Source of the DNA: Siderastrea siderea
Taxonomy: Eukaryota; Cnidaria; Anthozoa; Scleractinia; Rhizangiidae
Assembly: GCA_964030785.1 (NCBI GenBank)
Contig: OZ034969.1
Coordinates: 38,762,701 to 38,826,700, forward strand
Direction of reading: 5' to 3'
Length of the DNA stretch: 64,000 bases
A program made the position numbers and the translations under genes. Shown in pieces: positions 24,301 through 36,328 of the stretch. The notes beneath the pieces were generated by a model. It was not told the DNA's origin. It was given only the letters and a program-made list of their open reading frames with translations, and did not search any database. Each line of letters starts with the position of its first letter. Position 1 is the stretch's first letter.

Positions 24301-27300
24301 TGGAAATGCCCCTCAGTCTTATTTATGGAAATCTAGAAACAATTTCAGGCTGTTTCCTGTGTTTTCCAATGAAATGGGCAAAGACCAATACCACCCTTCA
24401 GCAGAGCCTTCAATTCAGCAAAGAACAGACTTTTTACCATGTATCATGCCCAATATTCCAAGCATGCCTGTGAGAGAAGGAGAATAGAAGATGAACTAGT
24501 AAATGGGAAATCAAGCCACCGTGTGTTGTTTGTGACTGTGGCATTTGCAATTGGGATTGACTGCAATGACATTCACAGAATTGTTCACACTGGGGTAAGA
24601 TACACGAGGTTGGGAGGGCTGGCAGAAATGGCCTTGCAGCTAGGGCTGACACTTATTATTATTATGACATTCCAAAAGCCTTTAAAAAACATACCAGAAG
24701 CCATGCAGTGCTATGTCCAGTCCAAGGAATGTAAAAGAAAAATTATTTTAAATCATTTTGACCACAAGGTTCGAATTCCAGACAATCAACCTCAAGATCA
24801 CACATGCTGTGACTTTCACAGGCTACACTGTCGGTGTGAAAACTGTATGCTTGTGCATGCAGCTGAACAGGTTGAGGCACTCAGTGTTCAAGATGAGTCT
24901 GAGATGACCCTCACTGAACAGAATGAGGGTAACTCCCAATTATTTACTTCTGAGGCCAAACTTAAAATCAAACAAGAAGTGGAGAAATATAGATTTCAAC
25001 TCCAAAAAGATATTGGGAGAAGCACTGTGCGCAATGTGGCCCTGTCCAGTGGGTTTCCGATTGAAATGATTTCTTTGGTCCTTGAACACTTGCCAGACCT
25101 TATCTCTGTACAAACGAAGGAATCCATCTTACAAGTGTACAGTAAAGATATGGCTGCAGATTTTTTCAGTATTATTCAGAAACACCTTCCCAAGAAGACA
25201 TGTGCAGTAGAATCTCCATAATGTGAACCATCAGGGGAAACAAAAATAACAGTAATATTTTATTGAGAATTTTATGGAGCAGGGGTAACTAATAAGCAAA
25301 TAACTGTAGTTTGAGTCATTTGGGATTCCATGTTGTTATTGGGACCTTTTGAATGTTTAGTAGGGCTTAATCGCACCCCCACCCCCTCCACCACAAAAAT
25401 TGCCTCATTGGTGTGAAGTGCCTATTACACTGTAAGTTAGAGTGGAAAGTACTCATGTACACTGTATCAGCAATATGTGATCCACTATGCAAGTGAAATT
25501 CCTCATTTTGTGGGACTGAAAATATAAATTTTATTCAGTTGACAAATTTAAAGTAATATACCAATAGTGATGTAACACAGTGAAGAAAGCTGATGCCCTA
25601 GGGAATGTATATTAATGTTTATGTTTTCTGAGATTAAACAAATCCTTCATCTAGAGAAATGATCTCTTCGTCTTCCTGAGTCATCGCAGCTGTGTGGATT
25701 AGCTCTCTAGTCATTTCTTGTTTTTAGTTAACTAGGAGTGCAAAGCAAATATGTCCAGCTGATCTAAAGGGCTCTTAGAAATGGAAGGGAAGCTTTGAAG
25801 ACTCTTTCCTGGCTGATGTTCGAAGGGCTTTTGACTGCTGATAAGTTCAATCATTTCTTTGATATCATCAGATGTACGTGCATAAGTATGGCTTGCTGAC
25901 TTGGGGAAATGTTGCTTTCCCTGTCATACTGCTTTGATGTTTCGTTTAGCAGTTAACTAGAAGAAGTGGATCTTTGAACTGCTTTGAGAGTTTTGTTCCC
26001 ACATATTGCTTTCAGAACACCCTTATCATTCTTGACCATGTTCCATTTAAAGGTCATTGGCACCACACAAATCGTTGCCCTGCCCACCTTTGGGGTTCAC
26101 AAACTGACCATGAAGAATATGATGTGCACATGTGTTCCATGTGTTTGATAAAGGACCTATGACAAATATTATAAAATGCATAGCCTCAAAGGCATATTTC
26201 ATGCCCCTAGGCTGTGCCCTAAAATAAAACATGAGAAGTTTCCAGTTCCTTAGACTTTTTTCCCCATCACCTTCTGTCTCTGTGTCATTCAACTGCATCA
26301 GAAGCAGTCTCAGCTACATGACCTGAAGTACATAGTTCATTCGCCAGTTTTCTTTTGAACTAGTAGGTATAGCAGAGACAGGGGATGGGGGCTCTACAGG
26401 TGGTGGTGCTTCAGTGATTCTCTTCCCATAGACTGCTACTAGTGTTCTTGGCCACAAGACTAACTTGACCAAAAGAGAATAATTCAGCTGCTTTATTAGG
26501 TTCAACATTAAAGCAACAAAAACAGGAATAAGATCTGGTGAATGGGATGTGATAGAATCTGACACCTTTCCAACACCAAGTACATCATAACCTCTTTGTC
26601 CTTCAGATTGTCTTTGGACCAGGAATACAACCTGTCCTAGGGGAAAAGATAATGAAAATTAAGGTTCAGTTGTTAGCAAAAAATAATGTTCTGCTTTACT
26701 TCGAAAGTGCAATCAGCAATAAACAGTGTTATAAATTTTATATTAATGTTACTTTGAAGTTGTAAGTGTATTTTATATGTTTGAAGTATAAGAAAAGGGA
26801 CAGTTTGGAATGTATAAAAAATGAATTTGAAAATTATGCAAACAGAACAAGCTAATTTTTTAAATTGTGAAAGCATTATTTATATCACTGAGGACTTCCA
26901 GCCTCAAAAGATAAATTTGTGATGGCTGGGGAGGTGTTAATAATATTAGTTCGATAGCATGATGTTTACCTCTCTTCGATTGTCATCGTTCTTCTGTCTT
27001 CGGACTCTGACTGGCTTTTTCCCTCTCTACAGCCTCAAGGGACTTTCTTGTTTTTCATGTGAAGCCACCACAAACAAGTCCTCAAACAACCTCGCTCCCA
27101 GATTCAGAAAAGTGTTTTGCACGACTACAACAGCTGCTGCAACTTTCATTTCTCGGAAGTCCGTCACCATACACAAAAACTAATCCGGTCAACTTTTCCA
27201 GAACATTTAAAAGGTTCTCGTTCTTAGATTTTTCCCCAAACAAATCTATCGCATGTCTTATTGGACCGGAATTACAACATCTTCAAACGTACTGTAGTTC

Positions 27301-30300
27301 TACACCTCCAGGCAAAGCTTTCACTCTTGCATTGGTATTTTGTCCGCCATTTTGGTGACAAGACTCCGCTGGAAAAGGTAACACGGGCTCTAGGAACGGA
27401 GGCCAAATCTGGGAATCTGGGGACGAATTACAGCTACTCTCACTTCCGGTCTAACTGCTCATGCTCAGATGTTAGCCAATGAAAATGCGATCCGAAACGC
27501 TTTATCCCAGAGTCCCTCGTTCCCGACCGCTGGTCTAGGGTAACGCGGACTCTGGGAACGAGATTGTGTCGGTGGTTGAAATATAGCCGAATTCTTTCAG
27601 TTGACGGCTGTTGTGTTGAAAAGCCTGTGTCTAACAGTGGTGCTTCGATGTATCTTGTGAACAAACTGTTGAGAACAGTTTAGGAGGAAATAATATTAAA
27701 AAAGAATCAGTCAAAACATGTAGCAAGCCAGTCGGTAGGAGAAGAAAAGCTTCCCTTCTCGTCGAAATTAGAAAAATGTTTATATTGTTAACTTTGATAC
27801 AATAAGGTATTTCAAAATGAAGCTTAGGATATTGTTTGTTTTAAATAGGTAACTGTCAACTACTCAAACGGGAAAAAATCGAGACAACTGCCAGAAGAGC
27901 TAACTAAGTTGGGAAAAGCACTTGCAAGAGGAAGTGATTTCAAATCCATAGTCGCCGCAATGCTGTCTTCCCCAAAGCTCAGAGAGGGTATAGAAGAGCA
28001 GATGTGCAATGTGATAAGCAGTGAAGCCAAGACGCTTTGTTCGGCGAAATCACCTTCTTGTTTGAGGACACCTACAAAAGAACTGATGCTAAATTTCTCT
28101 TGGGGCATGGCAGGAAAAGAGATTGAAGAAAAAGCTCCCTTTCTACACAAGGTTTTAAACGCTGCTGCAAGTCCAAAATTTGTACGTGATCAGACAGACG
28201 TGAATAGGTATCCAGGCATTTGCCTTGCAGCTGGAATCCTGTTAAAACTTCGAGATCCAGCCATGAGCTTAATTCCGTACGTCATTAGCCTTATGCTGAA
28301 AGCTGGAGGACTGGCAAAGAAGGTAAATGATCCCAAGTCAAATATTAAAGTTGTTTTTTGTCTTAAAGAAAGAACATGGATGTCACAAGCTACCCTTTTA
28401 CAAAAGAAAGGGAACGAGATGTCACTCAACACCTCTCTTCAATATCAAATTAATGCTGTATATAATACATGTCAATCCTTACCCAAAAAACCCAGCAATT
28501 TGAGAAATTGTAAAATGGCAATACAACCCCTCATTAATAATGAGGAGAATAAGCTAGTAATAAAAGTTAGCCCTTCAGCTCCATTAGGTAGGTCTCACCA
28601 TCCTACATTTCTAGAAAATTACTATGATTGCATTTGGTCCACTCATCAAGAGAGTGGCAACAGTAACACAGCATAAGTTTTAAACATGCATTTCTTTCAT
28701 AGGGATTTATCAGACTAAATCATTTGGGCCTCTCAATGTCCCCTAAAAGCATCAACAGAGCACTAGACAAAGTTGGTGAAGATTACTGCACCAAGTTGAT
28801 CCAAAAGAAAGAACAGGTCTCAGATTACTTGAAAAAAGAAGATGAGCTCAAACAGCAGAGAAAGGAGATAAGCTCGAGGGTGTTGGAGCTGGAAAAGATA
28901 TTGAAGACAAATGATGCTATGACTTCTGCACATGCAGATTTGGTGCAAGATATTAAACAGAGCAAAGTCACACTTCACAGTGTAACAGACCAACTGGATG
29001 CATTGGCAAAGGAGAGACCCTCAAGTTACTGTCTCGTTTTGGACAACCTCGACATAAAGATTGAGGCATCTGAAATGACATCTGAAAATCAAAACAAAGA
29101 GCATCACTGGTGTAATCACAACACAGTGTTTGATAGAGTAAATCCTGTTGAATTTTCTGATGACAAGCCACTTGCAGACATTCTAGAGTTGCCAAACAGA
29201 GACATTTTGCCAGCATTAGAGGACCACAATAAAATAATGAATGATTTTGTGGTGCTAGTGTCAAGAGTTTTTGTGGAACACTTTCCTGCTTTTGAAATTT
29301 TCAAAGATATTGTGCCAAACCATATCAAGCATAAATATTCAGAGGAAATGAAAAAGCCCTCAAACAAGGTAAATTCATAAGTTTGCATTAATTTGTTTTG
29401 CTTGCAAATTTTCAAACCACTTAAACTGGTAATTTCCTTTGTCTAAGATTCATTATCACAACCTGAGATAAACTAGACAGGTTTGGAAATGTAAAAAAAT
29501 ATGCTACAAAATATACAAAGAAATATCCATAAATAATAGTTGCCTCCTTCATTTTTGAATTGTCTCACATATTTTGGAGACCATGAAAATACACAAAATT
29601 GAATGTCTGTAATAATTTATACAATAACTAAAGATAATGCATGACTGTGATTGGTCAATACCTATTGATTATTATACCAATAAACCACATGGAAAATGTA
29701 GTCATTATATGAAAGCAATATACCACACATTATTTACTATGGTTTAGTGGCTCAATAAGCCACTTGGGATGTTGGAATAATACTCGAAAAGCTTGTAAAT
29801 CACTCACCTTCAGCTTGTGACTTACAATCTCTTCTTGTGTTCTTCCAACAACCCGCGTGGTTTATGGAGCCAATAAACCATAGAAATGTGTGGTATATTG
29901 TTTAAGTATCTGATATTTCACCTCTAAGGTGATATATTAGGTTACTGAAAACAGCACATCCACATAATCAAAAGTTCTAGCCAGGAAATTGATTGAGTGT
30001 AATAACTGTTTCACACATTGTAGAATGTTTACAACCCCGTGATTATGGGAAACTAAGAAAGGGATTGAGAGAAAACATTATTGACATTCTTTACCTTAAT
30101 CACTTGTATTCTCATGGGGATCCGTGCTGCATATATGTATAGTTCTACATATAGTGACTATTTAAACAATAGAGTTCTTCTGTTGAAGGCCATACCGTGT
30201 GATAGGTTGCCCAAGGAAATTTGATGTTTACAACAAATCGTAGCCCGAGAACATAGTTCCAGGGCTTATATGAAGTTTGAACATCAAATTTCCAAGGAAA

Positions 30301-33300
30301 CCTATCGCACATAGGGCCTGAGACAGAAGGGCTCTATTGTTTTCATTGTACAACGCTAAATTTTGAGCAAACATTGCCAAAAACGGACACTATGCGCTCA
30401 TAGGCGCCCGCTGCGGAGAGACACTATCACGTCACGTGATCGATTTCGACCAATGGGAGCATGACAAAATTTAGCGTTGTACTATAAAAAATAATGGTCT
30501 TCCGACAACAGGATTAACAAATCTCATGTGCAAACATAGGTGAAGGGCACCCCAAATGTCTCTGTACAATTTTCTTTATAGAACACGCAGTGACCCCAAA
30601 AGCTACCAACTAAAGCTACAACCCAATCTGTCCATAGACATGTTTAGATATTCATCATTCAATATTTATTTTCCACAAGAGTGCCAAAGCAATTTGAGCC
30701 TCAGACATTTGTCTTGCATACTAATCCCCGTGCATTGGTATTATATTATTGAGAGAATTTCTTCTTACTTCTTTCAAGAATTTTGCTTCTTTTTTTCCAG
30801 AAAACAACAACACAGTTGTTGAACGACTTCAAATGTGCAAGTTTTCGTTTCTAGATTGTTGTAACAGGACATCTGTTGATTTGCAGGTGCAGCTAGGAAT
30901 CATGTTTAAAGATGAAAACCGTGGGGAGGACATGGTCGATATTCTCAGAAGCCTTCATGAGTGGGTGCCCCAAGCAAGTGAAACTGGTGAAGAAATATTT
31001 GACCGAGTTCCTGTAGTTGGAGACCAAAAGACCATGGAACGAGGATTGGAGGGGCAGTTTTCAGTGAGCAATGCATACACAAGAGGCAGACGATTAGAAG
31101 GGCTTTTCTTTCAGTTAGCAGATTGGCACCTCGAGAACAAATTTTTGGGGGTACGAATTAAACTCATATTTGCACACCTCACTTGTAATAACTTATTTTT
31201 CATTTGGATTTACTAAGTTCCAGGGTTCACTAGAATTTGGCCTTGTTCCATGGTTTAAAACGTCCCCTTTTACAAACACTGGAATTGTTATGATGAAGTG
31301 GTACCATTTCCACACATTTGGATAATTTAGCTGCACCCCCATCTTAATCTCACAGATAACTGAAGGCCATGTGGCAGTTTTCCAATAAAATTAGAGGACA
31401 GTTAAATGGAAAGAGGGGCAACCATCGCCATCTCGTTATTTCACCATATTTTCCCCTTATCGATAATCAAATGATCAAGCCAGTTAATTAAAAAACTCAT
31501 ATCAATGACCCACTGTACATGTAAAGTGCTGTGGAGTGGCTTGGCCTTGTTTCACGAAACTGAATCTTACTCTGAAGGAATAAGTTACTGATTTAATATC
31601 CATTTGTTAAGAATCATTCTACCAACAAGTTCTGGATTAGTCCTTAATTTTTCAAGTTTTTTATCACTTTTGGTCTTTGATCACAAGTAAGGAAACCAAT
31701 AACTGCAGTCTCTCATTGTTGGAATTCTCTACCCACTTCTTTCTTGATGACAAATCAGGTGAACATTTGCAATGCAAAGTTGTCAAACCAGCTTAGAATG
31801 AAGAAGGTGGTGTTGAAAAGGACGAACAAACTGTTAGCTTAACTCTAGACATTCCTTGGTGAAGCCAACAGCAAAAAAATGTTGTCAAGCACAGTTATCT
31901 GAAAGTTGATAGGTGGAACACACTGCACATTCCATGGGTGGTTTTATACTATGAAAGGAGAGGTGGCATTTCCAAGGCACTGAAGGCAACTCGCAATCAG
32001 ATCATATTTCAGACATAGTAAACTTAATGCCATTAGGAAGGCCCTGAGGTCAGGTGTATAAATGGGTACCGGAGACATACTTCTGGCATTAATCCTATAC
32101 CATGTGTCTCTGCTAACATCAGCTGATTTAATGTTGTCTGGTTATGGTGACTCGCAAATGTAGGATTTGGATGGACTAGCATCCCATCCAAGCAGGAGTA
32201 GTGAAATAGCTGGTTGCTTCATGGTACAGGAACTGGGTTAATCTCTAGCTGTGTGATTTTTGATAATACAACTCAGGTCACAAGTCCTGTCTTGTGATCA
32301 TGGTTCCATCTGAAAGAACAAGACAATGCTATCTGTAAAATCATGCACTCCAATTAATACATGTATCTTGAAACAATTCATCTGACATTTGAGACATATC
32401 TGCACCATATTTTTTGTCATAAAAACCTGAGTATGTTTTTAAAGAAAATTTGCTCTTTACTTAAAACTGAAGTAAGGGTATGCCATGGTATTTGTCATCT
32501 CTAATAGAGTATGGTGTATTGGTTCATGAAGAAAATAAATTTGTATGATTTATTTCTTTCACAGCTGATATTTGGACGGTTTTACAATGGATCATCAGCA
32601 TGCGACAGAACATCCTTATTTGCTCTACGGAATTACGTTAACTGGCGAGACGTTGTGTCAGATGCCCAACACAAGCCTGCACCATGCAAGAGGTTCCTAA
32701 ACACAGTTTTAGATGCTCAAATTGTTGCTGCTGGAATGAAATTCTTTGGAATGAAGACTGTTACAGACAAGCCTACTACCAATGGTTTCAGTGAGAGTAT
32801 GAAAGACAGGGTTAAACCTGTAAAGCAAAAGTATTTGCAAAGCACGGTGCTGAAGTTCATTTCAACATACATTGTTGACACTGAACTGTATGCCAAGCAT
32901 TTCAGTAATATTGATTCCCTACAAGAATGGGAAAACCATGAAGCAAGACAACAGGTTAATCCTGATGGGAGATACCCCTGCAGATTTAGAGGCTGTCAAG
33001 CATCTTTCAAATATGATGGACGGAGCAGGCGACTACATGAGCTCACCCATGACCCCCCTCCTGAAATCAAAGAGGTACCACAGCTAGCTAGCACACATCC
33101 ATCTCAAGCAGAAGAAAATGAAGCTACCAAAGATGATGTTTTTGACTATCATTGCAGCATGATGAATATGGCTTTGCTACTTCGCAATTTCATAGATGCT
33201 GATAGAGAGGGAGATGGGTTGCGCATTTTAAGATCTATCAAGTTCTTCCTGTTACATTTTCGACAGGATGGCTCAGGAAGCACAAAGTATGCCCTTGAGT

Positions 33301-33791
33301 GCCTATATCACTTGTTTCAAGTTCATGCCTTGCTGACCCCACGTGAAGCAGAGCGTCTCACATGGAACCGTACTGTCAACACTAGAGGAGGTGCAGGAAA
33401 CAATGTTTTCCTGGATCTTAACCTAGAGCATGACAATCACTCTGTCTCAGAACTCCTCAAGGCCTTAGGTGGAAATGTAAATGAAACAAGTGTAAATAGA
33501 ATTTGTAAAGCTTTCTATCTTATTTTAAATTTGCTTGAAAGGCTGGATGTTGAAATGAATGTACGCCACAACTCTGTGGAACACACAAAGAAAAACATGC
33601 ACAGGGATCTAATGACAATTGTCGATCAACTTGTCACAGAGGATGTCTTCTCAAAGAAGCCTGAAAGGGAACCTCTGAAGTTTTTCCGTAATTGTCCACG
33701 TGACTATTTACAACTTTTGGACACCAGTTCTTTATTTAAGTGGATAAATGACCACAAAAAGAATGTTGCTGAAGGAAGAAGGCCAAGGTAA
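21305..33791 (+). CDS. DUF6589-family Academ transposase, five exons
   Basis: The likely exons are 21305-21931, 27849-28322, 28703-29368, 30887-31150 and 32565-33791. All have GT/AG borders, phase 0 and no internal stop, giving about 1085 residues. A small extra exon from 30801 is possible. The N-terminus has a Cys-rich zinc-like fold (CFICG near residue 12, YVCETPCYRDLEKFF near 60). Residues 368-1085 match the DUF6589 pattern. I propose the catalytic acids as Asp in LVLDNLD (about 481), Asp in VVGDQKT (about 634) and Glu in DLNLEHDN (about 964). A C2H2 finger, YPCRFRGC...LHELTH, lies between the last two (about 816-840). The protein would cut and paste the element in the nucleus. Intron 1 is swollen by the nested element. 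The frame is open, so the gene may still be functional. Confidence 0.8.
22671..22742. repeat. Left TIR of the inner Academ-like element
   Basis: 72 bp, identical to the reverse complement of 27495-27566. It starts CAATCTCGTT and ends AAAGCGTTT. The upstream TGTCGGTGG is the target duplication. Confidence 0.9.
22815..25221 (+). pseudogene. RecQ-like helicase of the inner element, frameshifted
   Basis: Motifs appear in the order expected of a RecQ helicase but in different frames: LPTGFGKSL (motif I, about 22940), VVIVVSPLSAFMRDQV (Ia, about 23030), VVDEAHLVIEW (II, about 23270), LLALTGTATAA (III, about 24105), VAFAIGIDCND (V, about 24540) and EVGRAGRNG (VI, about 24605). The zinc-type tail CKRKIILNHF...TCCDF is near 24730-24810. 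A GT right after motif II and an AG near 24041 suggest an intron of about 0.75 kb that the outer helicase lacks. At least four frameshifts make it non-functional. The last 250 residues (24439-25221) remain open. Confidence 0.8.
23749..23776 (+). repeat. (GTCT)n microsatellite after AATAAA
   Basis: A short GTCT tract directly follows CATAAATAAA at 23739-23748. This resembles the tail of a LINE fragment inserted in the helicase intron, but no coding part was recognised. Confidence 0.5.
25222..25729. other. Gap between the two convergent pseudogenes of the inner element
   Basis: AT-rich 3' sequence of the helicase remnant; nothing else is seen. Confidence 0.5.
25730..27345 (-). pseudogene. DUF6589 transposase remnant of the inner element
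   Basis: On the minus strand, exon-1-like sequence lies at about 27345-26970, starting near ATGGCGGACAAAATAC. It has a Cys-rich piece (YGDGLPRNESCSSCC) and ends at a GT (GAGAGGTAAAC). Further on, 26640-25730 holds degraded C-terminal DUF6589 sequence, including LQMEHMVKNDKGVLKAICGN. That corresponds to the Glu-bearing LEH motif of the outer transposase. The middle of the gene, with both predicted catalytic Asp residues, is missing. Stops and frameshifts are frequent. The match is by motif order, so the call is moderately secure. Confidence 0.6.
27495..27575. repeat. Right TIR and target duplication of the inner element
   Basis: 27495-27566 is the exact reverse complement of 22671-22742. TGTCGGTGG follows at 27567-27575. 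Confidence 0.9.
29716..29900. repeat. Foldback MITE in intron 3 of the transposase gene
   Basis: CAATATACCACACATT and its complement at 29885-29900 form the tips. A second pair (TATGGTTTAGTGGCTC and GAGCCAATAAACCATA) extends the stem. Confidence 0.75.
30166..30340. repeat. Foldback MITE in intron 3
   Basis: The outer arms ACAATAGAG...TTCTGT and ACAGAAGGGCTCTATTGT are complementary. Inner arms (AGGAAATTTGATGTT and AACATCAAATTTCC) continue the stem. Confidence 0.75.
30348..30482. repeat. 135-bp MITE in intron 3
   Basis: The ends TGTACAACGCTAAATTTT and AAAATTTAGCGTTGTAC are inverted repeats. It sits 8 bp after the previous foldback. Confidence 0.75.
31151..32564 (+). other. Intron 4 of the transposase gene
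   Basis: It runs from a GT after KFLG-coding sequence to the AG before LIFGRFYN-coding sequence. I see no further structure in it. Confidence 0.6.
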
Positions 33792-34390
33792 AATGAAAAA
33801 AAAAATGACAGTTTGGTATTAAACAGTGATTTACATGTAATGTTGCTGATTTTTTGTCATTGTCAACCCATCTGAAGCATAATAAGAAAACATAAAACAT
33901 GGATAACTAAAATCAGTCATTTAACATTGATTTTTATCACAACAATGTAAATACAGGTGTGTGTGTGGGTGGGTGTGCATGTGTGTGTGTCAACAGTTTT
34001 CAGTTTAGGCAAACAATGGACAGAATGTTTCAAATGGATTTTCCAGAATTGGAAAAAAAACCAAGTCAAATTGTAGCATATAAATATAAAAGCTAAAAAT
34101 CCAAGTTGTAGCTTAGTATAACAACATATGTTGTATGTTATATTTTAGCAGACAAATTTGCTTCGATATTCATACAGTTACATGTAATTATCTGTACAGT
34201 GAATAACTGGTTTTGACCATTACAATGTATTCACACAATAGAAAACTAGTTAGCCACCATGTGTGCTTTTTTCGTGTTTTTTTTTTCGTTTGTTTTTCAA
34301 CACTAATAAAGGTTTAGTCTGGAAATTATTAACAAGATAAAAAAAACTGTAAAGATTACAATGCAAAACATAATTTAATGTGTATGTACC
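33792..34390. other. Region between the convergent transposase and helicase genes
   Basis: 3' flanks of the two genes. It contains a GT-rich microsatellite (33958-33990) and AATAAA at 34303-34308 on +, a plausible polyadenylation signal for the transposase. No other gene is seen. Confidence 0.5.
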
Positions 34391-36235
34391 TTACAAAGAT
34401 TCCTCATCTTCTGGGTATCCATACATATCTTCTGCAGTAAAAAAATCACTAGGAACAAACATTGCATCGTTGTCATCAGATTCACTACTCCATAAATCAA
34501 AGTCTGGAACTGAACATAACGAATCCTGTTGCATATCATGATCTTCGAAATCATGGTCAATGTCACCAAAAACCAAATTAAGCACAAATAGTATTTCGAT
34601 TGCCACATCCGGATGCCAGATATCCACAAATTGGTACACATTGGCTAAGGAGAAAATCTTCGAAGCATGTTCCATAACCTGAGATATTTGTGAGTCACCA
34701 AATCCAGACAACAAATCAACTGATGTTAGCAGAGGTACATGGGACTCCATTGCCATTTTCATAAAGTAATTGTTGAAGGAGGTCCTCAAATACCTTAGTT
34801 TGTCAGTTAGTTTTTGCATTTGATCAGTTGTTACACACCGCTCAATTGTTGATTTACTGCTGTCCTATGGAAGCACATTGTCAAAGAACACAAAACCACA
34901 GGAATCCCCATCACAATTACATTTCTGCTTGCAAACATCACAGCACTGATGAGGATTGCTGTAGTGCTCCATCTCGGACAAATCAACATCAAAGTGAGCA
35001 AGGAGCAGTTTACGTCTACAAATTGAGTTCTTGTTGCGGATATAATTGACCATACCCTCATCACATTGCTGCAACATGACATTAGAATACAAAATGACAG
35101 CCCTGCAACTAAGGTCTGCACTCCGTCCTGCTCTCCCACTTTCTTGTAAATACCTCTCCAGGTTTTGTGGTGGCCCATAGTGAATAACATTCTTTACTCC
35201 TTTACAGTCTATCCCCATCCCGTAAGCAATTGTAGCAATAAGGACACGTATGCACCCATTTTCATCAGAAAAAGATTTCAAAATTGTGTCTTTATTTTGT
35301 TCATCAATCCTTGCATGATACATCTCTACTAGCCTTTCTTGTGGGTTGCAATCTCTGTTGACATACATGTCTTCTCCAAGCTCTCCCTTAAAAATACCAT
35401 AGAGTGCTGCCACCGTTTTAATTCTTGGGCAGTAAATTATAACACTATCACAAGTTTGTCTCTTTTCTTTCAATGTGTTAATGAGTGCTTGGAAAGTGGT
35501 TTGAGGGCCGCTGCCAGTCACTTGAACTGCATAAGCAATGTTTTTGCGATCAGGAATGGCGGAAAATAGGACTGCATTGTCCATTTCCAATGTCTTTGTG
35601 ATCTTATTGCGAGTGTCCTTCGTTGCTGTCGCTGTTAGGGCTAACAGCGGAACGCGTCCAACGAGAGATCTCAGTTCGTTGATTCTTCGGAACCAAATTC
35701 GAAACGCCCTCTCTCCTTTCCTTAGTGAAAATCCCCAGTGAGATATGCAGTGTGCCTCATCTACAGCAATTAAACGCAGATTTTGTCGATACACTATGCT
35801 TGACAACATTTTTCGCCAGCGAATAGTAGCAAGGAACGTTTCAGGGGAGCCATACACAATTTGGTATTCACCCTTCTCTACACCATCCTTCACCGTTTCG
35901 TCTTCTTGTCCTTCTCCCAGGTAAGCTGCTTTTACACCTTTGCTTTGAAGATAGTTCACCTGATCTTTCATCAACGAAAGAAGTGGAGAAATTACAACAA
36001 CAATAGACTGATGCCGACCGTGGTTTCCTTCAATGTAATCCAACACCAGCGGAAAAGCTTGAAAAATTAAGGATTTTCCCGAACCCGTTGGTAGAATGAC
36101 AAATACATCTCGTCCCAAAATTAGCTCCTTCATAGCAAGACGCTGTTGTTCCTTGAAATGATAAAGACAAAACTCATGAAGAGCGTATGAGCAAGCATTC
36201 TCAAATTTACGGTCAACCTTCGCAGCGTCCACCAT
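34391..36235 (-). CDS. RecQ-type DNA helicase of the Academ-like element, one in-frame amber codon
   Basis: This is an ATP-driven 3'-5' DNA unwinding enzyme expected to assist transposition. The start at 36235 has a good context (CCAAGATGG). The first 456 residues contain the Q region near 30, LPTGSGKS (motif I, 49-55), VVISPLLSLMKDQ (Ia), VDEAHCISHWG (II, 158-168), LALTATAT (III, 198-205), ATIAYGMGID (V, 334-343) and QESGRAGR (VI, 364-371). A RecQ zinc site follows (CRRKLLLAHF and CCDVCKQKC, 406-438). A TAG lies at 34865-34867. The same frame then stays open for a further 157 codons to a stop at 34391, with an acidic Asp/Glu-rich tail. The inner element's helicase has an uninterrupted tail here, so the TAG is probably a recent mutation. 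No intron is needed. Confidence 0.85.
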
Positions 36236-36328
36236 CTTGGATAATTATCGAAATCCTGCTAAATTATGCCGCGCATTCTGCCCCGCAAATTTCAGGGGGC
36301 TTTTCTCTGATTGGTCAGTCTAAACAAT

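Larger units (their letters stand above)
22671..27566 (-). mobile_element. Second AcademH-like transposon nested in intron 1 of the outer one
   Basis: It is 4896 bp long, with perfect 72-bp TIRs beginning CAATCTCGTTCCCAGAGTCC. The 9-bp duplication TGTCGGTGG is at 22662-22670 and 27567-27575. It carries a decayed RecQ helicase on + and a decayed DUF6589 transposase on -, so it has the same convergent plan as its host, inverted. Its TIR differs from the outer one but also holds an inner inverted pair (CCCAGAGTCC and GGACTCTGGG). Being nested, it inserted later than the outer element, yet its genes are more damaged. It may therefore have been mobilised in trans as an already defective copy. Confidence 0.85.
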
